Below are positions 1 through 8,559 of a stretch of DNA of 64,000 nucleotides, in pieces. The stretch's first letter is position 1. Every line of letters begins with the position of its first letter. The stretch comes from UBA1672 sp964587815 (GTDB taxonomy: Bacteria > Pseudomonadota > Alphaproteobacteria > Micavibrionales > Micavibrionaceae): positions 124,001-188,000 of the forward strand of contig CAZPMH010000001.1 of assembly GCA_964587815.1 (NCBI GenBank), written 5' to 3'. The notes below the pieces were generated by a model, which was given only the letters and a program-made list of their open reading frames with translations, made no database searches and was not told the DNA's origin. A program made the translations under genes and the position numbers.

Positions 1-404
1 GTGCAGATTATAACGTTCAGTGCGATGTCAGACAGATACGTCAGGTCATGACAAATCTTTTAAAGAATGCCGTAGACTCAATTCAAGAAACTAATAAACA
101 GGGAATTGTTGACGTCTTGGTCGGAACGCGTGGTGAGGGTGATTTCTTTGTTTCAGTTACGGATAACGGGCAAGGCTTTCCGGAAGAACAGAATTTAAGT
201 ACCTTAACGGACCCATATATCACGCATAAGCAAAATGGCACGGGACTGGGCTTGGCGATTGTTAAAAAAATTATTGAAGATCATCATGGCGCTCTCGTTA
301 TGGGCGCACCGCCATGGATAAGCGAATATGATGATTGGAAAAATTATGGGGGCGCTTGCGTTGTTGCAACAATCCCCGGCACAAAAAGCGCTATGGCAGC
401 CTAA
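1..404 (+). CDS. ntrY: Sensor histidine kinase NtrY, C-terminal part (5' truncated by window)
   Basis: The frame is open from base 3 to the stop at 402-404, so only the last ~133 residues of a longer protein are here. They are the HATPase_c catalytic domain: an N-box (NLLKNAVDSI), a G1 box (DNGQGFP) and a G2 box (GTGLGLAIVKKIIEDHHG). The kinase would bind ATP and phosphorylate its own His for transfer to the response regulator encoded next. Assignment to NtrY rather than another kinase rests on the neighbouring ntrX-trkA-hfq order typical of Alphaproteobacteria. The sensor, membrane, HAMP and PAS parts lie outside the window. The gap to ntrX is about 30 bases, consistent with one operon. Confidence 0.85.
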   Translation, partial: ADYNVQCDVRQIRQVMTNLLKNAVDSIQETNKQGIVDVLVGTRGEGDFFVSVTDNGQGFPEEQNLSTLTDPYITHKQNGTGLGLAIVKKIIEDHHGALVMGAPPWISEYDDWKNYGGACVVATIPGTKSAMAA

Positions 405-436
405 TTTTAGACAAAGACGAAGTGAATTTAGATTTT

Positions 437-1819
437 ATGCAAAAAACAATTCTTATTATTGATGATGAACATGATATTCGGATGCTGATCGCCGGCCTCT
501 TGGAAGATGAGGGCTATAGAACATTGCAGGCAGGCAGCAGCTCACAAGCTTATGATATTTTACAAAAAGAGCCTGTCGATCTTGTTGTTCAGGATGTTTG
601 GTTGCAGGGCAGCGCTGATGACGGCATTGAGATTTTGAAAAACACAAAAACCGAGAAACCAAACTTGCCGTTTTTGATGATTAGCGGACACGGCACGATT
701 GAGACAGCTGTCTCCGCTATCAAGCAGGGCGCTTACGACTTTATCGAGAAACCCTTTAAGAGTGATCGGCTGCTTCTTATGATCGGGCGCGCGATAGAAT
801 ATGCTGCGCTTAAGCAACAAAATGACGATTTGAAAGCAAAGGCCGACAAAGCTCTGCTCAATCTGATCCAGCAAATTCCTGACTCAACACGCTCTATCTT
901 GGATAAAGCAGCAGCAGGGAACAGCCGCATTTTCCTTACAGGGGAAGTCGGAAGTGGTAAAATGATCGCCGCGCGTTATGTGCATTTACAATCAGCGCGT
1001 GGCGAAAAGCCATTCATGGCGTTGGACTGCAGATCAGATAGTCTGGAAAACTTAGAAGAGGCTTTGTTTGGATGTCATGCAGGGTATAAAAATGGAGCGG
1101 AAGGGCGTATTGGCCTTCTCAGTCTGGCGCATGGCGGCACTTTGGTGCTTGACCATATCGAACATCTTCCTGTCGGTATTCAAGGGAAATTATTGCACGC
1201 TTTACAAGAGGGGGCATTCTTTCCGCTTGGGTCTCGCGAACAGGTTCATTTTGACGTTCGTATAATTTCTATATGCGCTGAACGTATTGATGACCTTGTG
1301 GAAGATGGTGTTTTTCGCGCGGACTTATTTTATCGTTTGAATGTTGTGCCTGTTGATATGGTGCCGTTGAGAAAGCGTAAATCAGATATTGAAAGCATGA
1401 TTTCACGTTATAGCCCCCTTCGATTTACGGACAATGCATTTGCCTTAATTAAAGCGTATAGCTGGCCCGGTAACATCAAAGAACTTCATAATGTTCTGGA
1501 TTGGATCGAGATTATGCATCAAGGCAAGGACACGTTAATAGATATCGAGGATTTGCCGCCTGAACTCCGTGGTGATAGCGCGGGGCAGAACCAACAGAAC
1601 GCTATGCGTAGTGATATTTTCAAAACAGATGAGCTTTTAAACCTGAATCTTCGAGAGGCAAGAGAGCATTTTGAACGATATTACCTAAGCCTTCAGATCA
1701 ATAAATATGATGGTAACGTTTCAAAGACAGCAACCTCAATCGGCATGGAGCGTTCGGCACTTCATCGAAAACTTAAGACTTTGGAGATGACGGGAGATGA
1801 ACGCAAAGATGTTGCCTAG
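437..1819 (+). CDS. ntrX: Response regulator NtrX, sigma-54 activator-like, degenerate ATPase motifs
   Basis: 460 aa. Receiver domain at residues 1-120 with the acidic pair D9-D10 and likely phosphoacceptor D53 (QDVWLQG); AAA+ domain ~150-390; Fis-type helix-turn-helix at the C-terminus (NVSKTATSIGMERSALHRKL). I use the ATG at 437, which begins directly with the receiver beta strand; the frame extends upstream to 335 but that would overlap ntrY. Walker A is GEVGSGKM at ~169-176. Oddities: no GAFTGA loop (a known trait of alphaproteobacterial NtrX), Walker B reads LVLDHIEH so the catalytic Glu is His240, and the usual sensor-II 'VREL' is 'IKEL'. It probably binds DNA under phosphorylation control, but ATP hydrolysis and sigma-54 activation look doubtful. 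Confidence 0.9.
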   Translation: MQKTILIIDDEHDIRMLIAGLLEDEGYRTLQAGSSSQAYDILQKEPVDLVVQDVWLQGSADDGIEILKNTKTEKPNLPFLMISGHGTIETAVSAIKQGAYDFIEKPFKSDRLLLMIGRAIEYAALKQQNDDLKAKADKALLNLIQQIPDSTRSILDKAAAGNSRIFLTGEVGSGKMIAARYVHLQSARGEKPFMALDCRSDSLENLEEALFGCHAGYKNGAEGRIGLLSLAHGGTLVLDHIEHLPVGIQGKLLHALQEGAFFPLGSREQVHFDVRIISICAERIDDLVEDGVFRADLFYRLNVVPVDMVPLRKRKSDIESMISRYSPLRFTDNAFALIKAYSWPGNIKELHNVLDWIEIMHQGKDTLIDIEDLPPELRGDSAGQNQQNAMRSDIFKTDELLNLNLREAREHFERYYLSLQINKYDGNVSKTATSIGMERSALHRKLKTLEMTGDERKDVA

Positions 1820-1901
1820 ACTTTGCTTTTTTCTCGTCTTATAGTCTTTGTCGTAATAGCGGACATTTTGCGCCGCGTTATCTTAAGTAAAAAGGATTTC
1901 C

Positions 1902-3278
1902 ATGCGCGTTATTATTTGTGGCGTTGATCAGGTGGGTTGGAGCATTGCATCCTATCTTGCCAAAGAGGCCAATGACGTTACCGTTATTGACACGGACAGT
2001 TTGGCGTTAGAACGCCTTAGCAATACAATCGATATTAACACCATCGTCGGTCATGCATCGGACCCTGATATTTTGAACAGTGCCGGAGCAAAAGACTCTG
2101 ATCTTATTATTGCTGTGACGAATGACGATGAAACGAACATGGTTGCCTGCCAAATCGGGCATTCCCTGTTTGGCATTCCCAAAAAAATAGCGCGTGTGCG
2201 CAGGCAATCTTATCTTGACCCGTCATGGTCAAATTTATTTAGCCGTTCTCATATGCCGATTGATGTCATTATCTCTCCTGAGAAGCTGGTGGCGGAAGAT
2301 ATTGTTCAACGGCTTTCAATTCCCGGAACGACCGAAGCGATTGCGCTGGAAGATGGCAAACTTTATCTGGTTGGTGTGATTTGCACAGAAAATTGTCCTG
2401 TTTTGCATACGCAACTGGGGCAGCTTAACCGATTATTTCCAGATCTGTCTTTTTCAGTTGTGTCTATTACACGTGGGACGAGGCGCATCTTCCCCGATGA
2501 CAACGATATGCTCGAAGTTGGAGACGAAGCGTATATTATTGTCGACACCAAGCACCTGAGGCGCGTTTTGGCGGCTTTCGGTCATCTGGAAAAAGAAGCA
2601 CGTAAAGTTATTATTTCAGGGGGCGGTAATATCGGCCTGTCACTGATTAAAAATCTACAAAAAAGTGTTGCCGGCCTTCAGTTGAAGGTTATTGAGCAAA
2701 ATGAAGAACGCGCCCAATTTTTAAGCGAGCAGCTGCCTGGCGTTGTTGTTTTGAAAGGTAATACACTGGAGCGGAACATTTTAGAGGAAGCCTCTATTGC
2801 GAACGCGGATACGTATATTGCATTAATGAATGATGATGAGAGTAACATTCTAGGCTCTTTGCTTGCGAAACAGTATGGCTGTAAGGGCGTTTTAACTCTT
2901 GTTAATAATAATGCCTACTATCCTTTGGTCGGTAATTTGGGCATTGACGCACTTGTTTCACCGCGCTCGGTCATTGTTGCGAGCATTATGAAGCATGTGA
3001 GGCGTGGTCGCATTAAAGGGCTTCATACGCTTTATGACGGAAATGCGGAGATTTTGGAGATCGAAATTTCAGAAAGCTCGCGCGCTGCTCATTATCCTAT
3101 TGATGAGTTAGCATTTCCGACCGATGTCACCGTTTGTGCGGTCGTGCGCGACGGACAAATGATTTTCCCATCTGAGTGTAAGGACGTCTTACCAAAAGAT
3201 ATTTTGATTATCATGGCAACGAATAACAAAGCACGGGAAGTCGAGAAGATGCTTTCTGTACATGTGGATCTTTTTTAA
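1902..3278 (+). CDS. trkA: Trk potassium uptake regulator TrkA
   Basis: 458 aa, the usual TrkA length, made of two RCK repeats (each a Rossmann-like TrkA_N followed by TrkA_C). It is a cytoplasmic peripheral subunit that binds NAD(H)/nucleotides and gates the TrkH/TrkG potassium channel. The start ATG follows an AAAGGA ribosome site. The second nucleotide site is canonical (ISGGGNIGLS near residue 236), while the first reads CGVDQVGWSIA, where CGAGQVG is usual, so the middle Gly of GxGxxG is Asp. Position after ntrX is the standard alphaproteobacterial arrangement. No trkH is in the window. Confidence 0.93.
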   Translation: MRVIICGVDQVGWSIASYLAKEANDVTVIDTDSLALERLSNTIDINTIVGHASDPDILNSAGAKDSDLIIAVTNDDETNMVACQIGHSLFGIPKKIARVRRQSYLDPSWSNLFSRSHMPIDVIISPEKLVAEDIVQRLSIPGTTEAIALEDGKLYLVGVICTENCPVLHTQLGQLNRLFPDLSFSVVSITRGTRRIFPDDNDMLEVGDEAYIIVDTKHLRRVLAAFGHLEKEARKVIISGGGNIGLSLIKNLQKSVAGLQLKVIEQNEERAQFLSEQLPGVVVLKGNTLERNILEEASIANADTYIALMNDDESNILGSLLAKQYGCKGVLTLVNNNAYYPLVGNLGIDALVSPRSVIVASIMKHVRRGRIKGLHTLYDGNAEILEIEISESSRAAHYPIDELAFPTDVTVCAVVRDGQMIFPSECKDVLPKDILIIMATNNKAREVEKMLSVHVDLF

Positions 3279-3280
3279 AA

Positions 3281-4117
3281 ATGAAATTGGGTATTTTCGA
3301 CTCAGGATTGGGCGGATTGGTTATTGCCAAAAGTATCCGCGCTCATTTCCCTAATATTGATCTTGTTTATTTTGGAGACACGTTGAATGTGCCTTACGGC
3401 AATAAATCGAGAGATACGATTTATGGTTACAGCAAGCGCGCGGTCGAATTTTTGTTTGAGCAAGATTGCGCTCTGATTATTACTGCATGTAACACCGTCA
3501 GCGCATCTGCATTGCGACAGTTACAGCAGATTTATCTGCCAAACAGCGCTTACGCTGACAGGCGTATCTTAGGCGTTGTCGTTCCCACCTTAGAGACTGC
3601 GCTTGATGCAGGATATAAAAGATTGGGCGTCATAGGCACATCTTATACAATCTCATCTAATGTTTACCCTGATGAATTAAAAAAACTCGACCCTGATATT
3701 GATATTTTGCAACAGAAAACGCCGTTGCTGGTGCCCATGATTGAGAATGAGGGGCTGACGTGGGTTGAGCCTATTTTGAAGCACTATTTAGAGCCGATTA
3801 TCGCGCATAAGGCGGAATGTTTGATTTTGGGGTGTACGCATTACCCTTATCTCAGACCGCAAATATCTGGAATTCTGGGTGCTGAATTTCCTATTTTAGC
3901 GCAAGACGACATTATTCCCGCAAAATTGGACGACTATCTTAACCGTCATCGCGATATAAAAGACAAGATTACCTTTCACGGCAACGCTGATTTTTTAATT
4001 AGTGATGTCACAGATAGCTATATCAATGCGGCACAAGACATGTATGATGAAGCAATTCACGTTGAGGCTGTTCATTTTGACAGTGAGAATGAATGTTATA
4101 AAAGAGTAGAGAAATAG
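3281..4117 (+). CDS. murI: Glutamate racemase MurI
   Basis: 278 aa. Interconverts L- and D-glutamate, giving the D-Glu of the peptidoglycan stem peptide; cytoplasmic and cofactor-independent. The two catalytic cysteines are visible in TACNTVSAS (near residue 70) and LGCTHYPYL (near 187), with the N-terminal FDSGLGGL motif. The ATG lies two bases after the trkA stop, and the downstream HAD gene starts two bases after its stop, so trkA-murI-HAD are probably co-transcribed. murI and the HAD gene interrupt the common trkA-hfq adjacency. Confidence 0.93.
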   Translation: MKLGIFDSGLGGLVIAKSIRAHFPNIDLVYFGDTLNVPYGNKSRDTIYGYSKRAVEFLFEQDCALIITACNTVSASALRQLQQIYLPNSAYADRRILGVVVPTLETALDAGYKRLGVIGTSYTISSNVYPDELKKLDPDIDILQQKTPLLVPMIENEGLTWVEPILKHYLEPIIAHKAECLILGCTHYPYLRPQISGILGAEFPILAQDDIIPAKLDDYLNRHRDIKDKITFHGNADFLISDVTDSYINAAQDMYDEAIHVEAVHFDSENECYKRVEK

Positions 4118-4119
4118 AC

Positions 4120-4788
4120 ATGCAGTTTCCTAAAAATGCAGCGTTGCCGAAAATTGTGTTTTGGGATTGGGATGGGACGATTGCGGATAGCTATTCCTAT
4201 CTTAACGACGCCCATAATTATACTTTGCAAAAATTAGGTTTTCCGCCCTTTAAAGACGGTGATTATCGCGCGTATTTCGGCAAGCCGAGGGATTATCTTT
4301 ACCCTGCAATTTATAAAGATAAGGCCGATGAAGCCATTGATATTTTTCAGAAATTTGTTTTTGAGAACGCCCATAAAGTTGGTGTTTTTGACGGATGTGA
4401 AGATGTTATCTATCACTTAAACTCTAAAGATATTCCTATGGGTATTGTAAGCAATAAGAAGGCAAATTTCATTCGTGAGGAACTGCGCCACAAAAATTTT
4501 GGCGCCTGCTTTTCTGTGATTGTCGGAGCAGGGGAGGCGGAAGCGGATAAGCCGTCATGCGCCCTGCTTCGTTTGGCCGTTGATAAAATGAGCGCAGAGC
4601 ATATCGCACCCAATGATGTTTGGTTTGTCGGTGATACAGAAAATGACTTAGCTTGTGCGAAGAATTATGGGGCTCGTGCAATTTTTCTTAAAGGACATGC
4701 CGATACAGAACGGCTGATTGAAGAGTACAAACCCTATGCCAGTTTTGATAATTACCGCCAGTTAAAAGACTTTTTAGTTGCAATATGA
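4120..4788 (+). CDS. HAD-superfamily hydrolase, phosphoglycolate phosphatase-like
   Basis: 222 aa. HAD motif I is FWDWDGTIADS (Asp nucleophile plus DxDGT), motif II is the Ser in GIVSNKK, motif III a Lys in ADKPS and motif IV VGDTENDLACA. The alpha-helical cap lies between motifs I and II (C1 cap), as in Gph and PGMB-like phosphatases. The likely role is dephosphorylation of a small phosphorylated metabolite; 2-phosphoglycolate is the family default but the substrate cannot be told from sequence. It follows murI by two bases and looks translationally coupled. Confidence 0.8.
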   Translation: MQFPKNAALPKIVFWDWDGTIADSYSYLNDAHNYTLQKLGFPPFKDGDYRAYFGKPRDYLYPAIYKDKADEAIDIFQKFVFENAHKVGVFDGCEDVIYHLNSKDIPMGIVSNKKANFIREELRHKNFGACFSVIVGAGEAEADKPSCALLRLAVDKMSAEHIAPNDVWFVGDTENDLACAKNYGARAIFLKGHADTERLIEEYKPYASFDNYRQLKDFLVAI

Positions 4789-4887
4789 TTTAATTGCTCT
4801 AATTATATGGATAAATTGTGGATTATCTTAAAAAAGATAGATAGAAACATAAAATAATAAAGAACAAAAAACGTAGGAAATTTAAGA

Positions 4888-5145
4888 ATGTCCGACAAAA
4901 TTCAAAATGTTCAAGATGTGTTCTTGAATAAAATTCGTAAGGAAAAAATGTCAGTGACAGTTTTTCTTGTTAATGGTGTAAAGCTGCAAGGTATCGTGAC
5001 ATGGTTTGATAATTTCTGTCTTCTTCTTAGACGCGATTCGCATGTGCAGCTTATCTATAAGCACGCAATTTCAACAATTATGCCCGGTGGCCCGCTTAAC
5101 CTCAATGAGAGCGGCAGTTCAGAGGGTGAAACAGAAGACGATTAA
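4888..5145 (+). CDS. hfq: RNA chaperone Hfq
   Basis: 85 aa. Contains Sm1 (VFLVNGVKLQGIVTWFDNFCLLLRR) and Sm2 (YKHAISTIMPG) motifs; the conserved YKHA(I/V)ST signature is intact. Forms a hexamer that binds small RNAs and mRNAs. It has a short acidic tail after the Sm core, typical of alphaproteobacterial Hfq. The start is preceded by AGGA about nine bases upstream. The 99-base gap before it is AT-rich and may hold a promoter, but I cannot define -35/-10 boxes with confidence. hflX follows 21 bases later. Confidence 0.96.
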   Translation: MSDKIQNVQDVFLNKIRKEKMSVTVFLVNGVKLQGIVTWFDNFCLLLRRDSHVQLIYKHAISTIMPGGPLNLNESGSSEGETEDD

Positions 5146-5166
5146 CAGTCGTATCTTTTACTCGTT

Positions 5167-6492
5167 TTGGCAAAAAAAACAAAAATGTATGATGGTGAAC
5201 AAAGCCGTGCGCGTGACACGGCTTACATCGTTCATGCCATTGATAAAAACACCGTACAGATCAGAGATGTTGAGGATGCGATTGAAGAGGCCGAAGGCCT
5301 CGCGCGTGCAATTGATCTCGACCTTTTGGAAACACGTCTTGTTAAATATTCCAAAATAGACGCCGCACATTTTTTTGCCAAAGGCACGCGCCAAGAGATT
5401 GCCGATGACGTTTCCGGCCTAAAGCCCGATATTATTATCGCGAACTGTACTTTATCACCCGTGCAGCAGCGTAACCTTGAACGTACTTGGGGCGCGAAGG
5501 TGATTGACCGAACAGGTCTTATTCTGGAAATTTTCGGTGCAAGGGCGCAAACCAAAGAAGGGCGGTTGCAGGTTGAACTTGCGGCGCTTAGTTACCAGCG
5601 GTCACGCCTTGTCCGATCATGGACGCACCTTGAACGGCAGCGCGGTGGTGCCGGCTTTATGGGAGGGCCGGGTGAGCGTCAGATTGAGATTGACCGCCGT
5701 TTGATTGACAAACAGATTGTACGGTTGCGTAAAGAGCTGGATACGGTGAGTAAAACCCGTGATCTTGGCCGCCAAAGCCGCGCGCGTGTTCCGTTTCCGA
5801 TTGTGTCACTCGTTGGCTATACGAATGCGGGTAAATCGACGCTTTTTAACCGTATCACGAATGCGGATGTATTTGCCGAGGATCTTCCTTTTGCGACGCT
5901 GGACCCAACCATGCGGCGCGTCTCCTTACCGAATAATCAGGATGCCATACTGGCCGATACTGTCGGCTTCATCTCTGATTTGCCGACTCATTTGGTTGCC
6001 TCATTTCGTTCTACATTGGAGCAAGTCGTGTATGGCGATGTTATCGTTCATGTTATTGATGTTTCGCGTGAAGATTACATGGCGCAGCGTCAGGATGTGA
6101 TTGATATTTTAAAAGATCTTGATGTTGATTACGGGCAAGATCATCGCATTATAGAAGTTTATAATAAGATTGACTTGCTCTCCGATGACGACAGGGAAGA
6201 GCTTGAGCGTGCCTCAAGAATTTCAAAAACACCGATTGTTTTGATTTCAGCTGAGCGTGGGAAGGGCATTAGTGTTCTGTTAGATCAAGTCGCCGATATT
6301 ACAGCACGTGACAGTGTTGAGGCTGAGGTTTCTATCCCGTATCACGATGGCAAAGCGGTTGCTTGGCTTTATGATCACGGTGAGGTTTTAGAGCGTGAAG
6401 AGCATGATGATCATGCGGCTTTTTCTGTACGGTTTAGCGAAGCGCATTTGAACCAGTTCAAGGATATTTTTTCATACGATGTGAATATTTGA
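5167..6492 (+). CDS. hflX: GTPase HflX (ribosome-associated)
   Basis: 441 aa. The N-terminal HflX domain ends in the Gly-rich linker GGAGFMGGPGERQ; the G domain has P-loop GYTNAGKST, G2/switch I DPTMRR, G3 DTVGFI and G4 NKID. HflX splits stalled or heat-damaged 70S ribosomes using GTP. The longest plausible start is a TTG at 5167; an ATG at 5185 (residue 7) is the alternative, and neither has a strong ribosome site. Gene order hfq-hflX is conserved in Proteobacteria. It ends convergently with mazG, 40 bases apart. Confidence 0.94.
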   Translation: MAKKTKMYDGEQSRARDTAYIVHAIDKNTVQIRDVEDAIEEAEGLARAIDLDLLETRLVKYSKIDAAHFFAKGTRQEIADDVSGLKPDIIIANCTLSPVQQRNLERTWGAKVIDRTGLILEIFGARAQTKEGRLQVELAALSYQRSRLVRSWTHLERQRGGAGFMGGPGERQIEIDRRLIDKQIVRLRKELDTVSKTRDLGRQSRARVPFPIVSLVGYTNAGKSTLFNRITNADVFAEDLPFATLDPTMRRVSLPNNQDAILADTVGFISDLPTHLVASFRSTLEQVVYGDVIVHVIDVSREDYMAQRQDVIDILKDLDVDYGQDHRIIEVYNKIDLLSDDDREELERASRISKTPIVLISAERGKGISVLLDQVADITARDSVEAEVSIPYHDGKAVAWLYDHGEVLEREEHDDHAAFSVRFSEAHLNQFKDIFSYDVNI

Positions 6493-6532
6493 TTTTTTTT
6501 CAATACCTTAAAACAAAACCAACTCGTATCGT

Positions 6533-7327
6533 TTAGTTTTCTTTTTGCTTCTGTTTTTGCCAGCCTTCTTCCATTTGCGACAAGGTTACATCCTTAATAT
6601 CTAAGCTTGCGCGTTTTAAATCATCTTCAAGGCCACGAAAACGGCGCTCGAATTTAACGGTGCATTGACGCAAGGATTCTTCTGCATTTATGCCGAGCAT
6701 GCGCCCATAATTTGCGAGGAGGAAGAGAATGTCGCCGAGCTCTTCCTGTTGGTTTTCAAAATCATTGTTTTTAATCGCCGTACGCATTTCTGCGATTTCT
6801 TCCTCCAACTTATCCAAAACATGCGTTGAATCGGGCCATTCAAACCCGACCTTAGCCGCTTTTTTTTGAATTTTTTGCGCCCGTAAAAGTGCGGGGAGGG
6901 CTTTTGTAACCCCATCGAGTGCGCTGCCAGTGCTTTCTTTCTTGCCTTCAGCTTGTTTTTGGCGCTCCCAAATTTCATCAACATCATCCGCAGTGGTCGC
7001 ACTGTCTGCAGCGAAAACGTGGGGGTGGCGTGTGATCATCTTTTCTGTGACATCGTTGATCACGTCATGTAAATCAAATTCATTTTGTTCAGCCGCCATT
7101 TGCGCGTGATACACAGATTGAAACAGCAGGTCGCCCAATTCTTCCCGCAAGTCTTTCATATCCTTGCGATCAATTGCGTCGACCACCTCATACGCTTCTT
7201 CCAAAGTGTAGGGTGCGATGGTTTCAAAATCTTGTTCTAAATCCCACGGGCAACCTGTCTCAGGGGTACGTAGCGCCGCCATAACATTAATCAAATCATT
7301 CAAATTGTGTTTTTTCTGTTGGGACAT
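6533..7327 (-). CDS. mazG: Nucleoside triphosphate pyrophosphohydrolase MazG
   Basis: 264 aa from the chosen ATG. Two tandem MazG all-alpha domains are visible, each with the metal-binding EExxE...ExxD pattern (first EEAYEVV...EELGDLLFQ, second EEEIAEM...EELGDILF). MazG hydrolyses NTPs/dNTPs to monophosphate and pyrophosphate, clearing aberrant nucleotides and damping (p)ppGpp signalling. The frame runs upstream to 7471, but that would overlap the divergent epimerase gene; the ATG at 7327 has a GGAA site eight bases upstream and starts just before the conserved LNDLINVMAALR motif. Confidence 0.93.
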   Translation of the reverse strand: MSQQKKHNLNDLINVMAALRTPETGCPWDLEQDFETIAPYTLEEAYEVVDAIDRKDMKDLREELGDLLFQSVYHAQMAAEQNEFDLHDVINDVTEKMITRHPHVFAADSATTADDVDEIWERQKQAEGKKESTGSALDGVTKALPALLRAQKIQKKAAKVGFEWPDSTHVLDKLEEEIAEMRTAIKNNDFENQQEELGDILFLLANYGRMLGINAEESLRQCTVKFERRFRGLEDDLKRASLDIKDVTLSQMEEGWQKQKQKEN

Positions 7328-7412
7328 TGCTATTCCGTTCATCATTTGCTGGATTGTGTGGCTATCATCGGATATAACCATGAGGAAATAAAGGAGTTTT
7401 TGTTTTTCTGCT

Positions 7413-8426
7413 ATGCGTTCTTCCGATGAATTTTTATCCCCGATCCTGATTACCGGTGCTGCCGGGTTCATAGGGTTTCATGTCAGCCTGCGCTTGCTTA
7501 AGATGGGAATTGACGTGGTTGGCGTTGATAACTTGAATGACTACTATGATGTTCAGTTGAAAGAAGATCGTTTGAAACAGCTTAAGGCTTTTGAAAACTT
7601 CACTTTTGTTAAACAGGATATTGCTGATTTTGATGGTATGCAGGCTTTATGGGCAGAGCAGGGGCCTTTTCAAAATGTCATACATTTGGCTGCGCAAGCA
7701 GGCGTCCGCTATTCACTGAAAAACCCGCATGCATATGTCACAAGTAATATTGTTGGTCATTTAAATATTTTAGAGTTATGCCGCCACACGGATGAATTTG
7801 AGCATTTGGTGTATGCGAGTTCCTCTTCAGTTTACGGCAAGAATGATAAGTTACCATATTCGGTTCAGGATCGTGTTGACCAGCCTGTTTCGCTCTATGC
7901 CGCGACGAAGAAAAGCAGTGAGATGATCAGCTACAGCTACAGCCATCTCTATGATATTCCGCAGACGGGGCTTCGTTTCTTTACCGTTTACGGCCCCTGG
8001 GGGCGGCCTGATATGTCACCATTTATTTTTGCGAATGCTATTGATAAAGGTGAAAAAGTTCCGATTTTTAACAACGGCAATATGAAGCGTGATTTTACGT
8101 TTATTGATGATATCGCTCAAGGCGTTATTGATATTGTCAGTAAACCTCCGAGCGATAATAGCGTTAAACACAGAATTTTAAATTTGGGCAATACGCGTAG
8201 CGTTCCTCTTATGGACTTTGTTGGCGCGATCGAAAGCGCACTTGGAAAAGAAGCGGATATAAACTTTATGCCAATGCAAGCAGGAGATGTTCGAGAGACG
8301 TTTGCAGATATTAGTGAGACGCGCGACTTAACAGGCTATGATCCGCAAACAACGATTAATGAAGGCGTTCCTGCGTTCATCGAATGGTATAAGTCTTACT
8401 ATAACCACACGGACGAAGCCCCATAG
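7413..8426 (+). CDS. NAD-dependent sugar-nucleotide epimerase (UDP-glucuronate 4-epimerase-like)
   Basis: 337 aa extended short-chain dehydrogenase. Rossmann motif TGAAGFIGFHV near the N-terminus, the GVDNLNDYYDVQLK segment typical of UDP-glucuronate/UDP-galacturonate epimerases, and the catalytic YAATKKS (YxxxK). The RFFTVYGPWGRPDMSPF segment is also characteristic of that group. Likely makes UDP-galacturonate for lipopolysaccharide or capsule. GGAG lies ~18 bases upstream of the ATG. It stands alone, divergent from mazG, with no glycosyltransferases nearby, so the exact polymer is unknown. Confidence 0.87.
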   Translation: MRSSDEFLSPILITGAAGFIGFHVSLRLLKMGIDVVGVDNLNDYYDVQLKEDRLKQLKAFENFTFVKQDIADFDGMQALWAEQGPFQNVIHLAAQAGVRYSLKNPHAYVTSNIVGHLNILELCRHTDEFEHLVYASSSSVYGKNDKLPYSVQDRVDQPVSLYAATKKSSEMISYSYSHLYDIPQTGLRFFTVYGPWGRPDMSPFIFANAIDKGEKVPIFNNGNMKRDFTFIDDIAQGVIDIVSKPPSDNSVKHRILNLGNTRSVPLMDFVGAIESALGKEADINFMPMQAGDVRETFADISETRDLTGYDPQTTINEGVPAFIEWYKSYYNHTDEAP

Positions 8427-8559
8427 GGCATGGTACATATTTGTGTGATAATATATATTATGGAAAACCTTGTGTTGCGTCAGAAGAGGGGTTCTTTACA
8501 CTCTTTATCTTTCAGTGGCTTTATTGTTTGTGCTGCTTGTTTGTTATGTGCTTTGCAAG

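Noticed and set aside
335..436. Extension of ntrX upstream of its ATG at 437
   Set aside because: It would overlap the ntrY coding region and add unrelated residues before the receiver domain.
4789..4887. Possible small RNA or promoter before hfq
   Set aside because: AT-rich, but no stem-loop plus T tract and no good -35/-10 pair.
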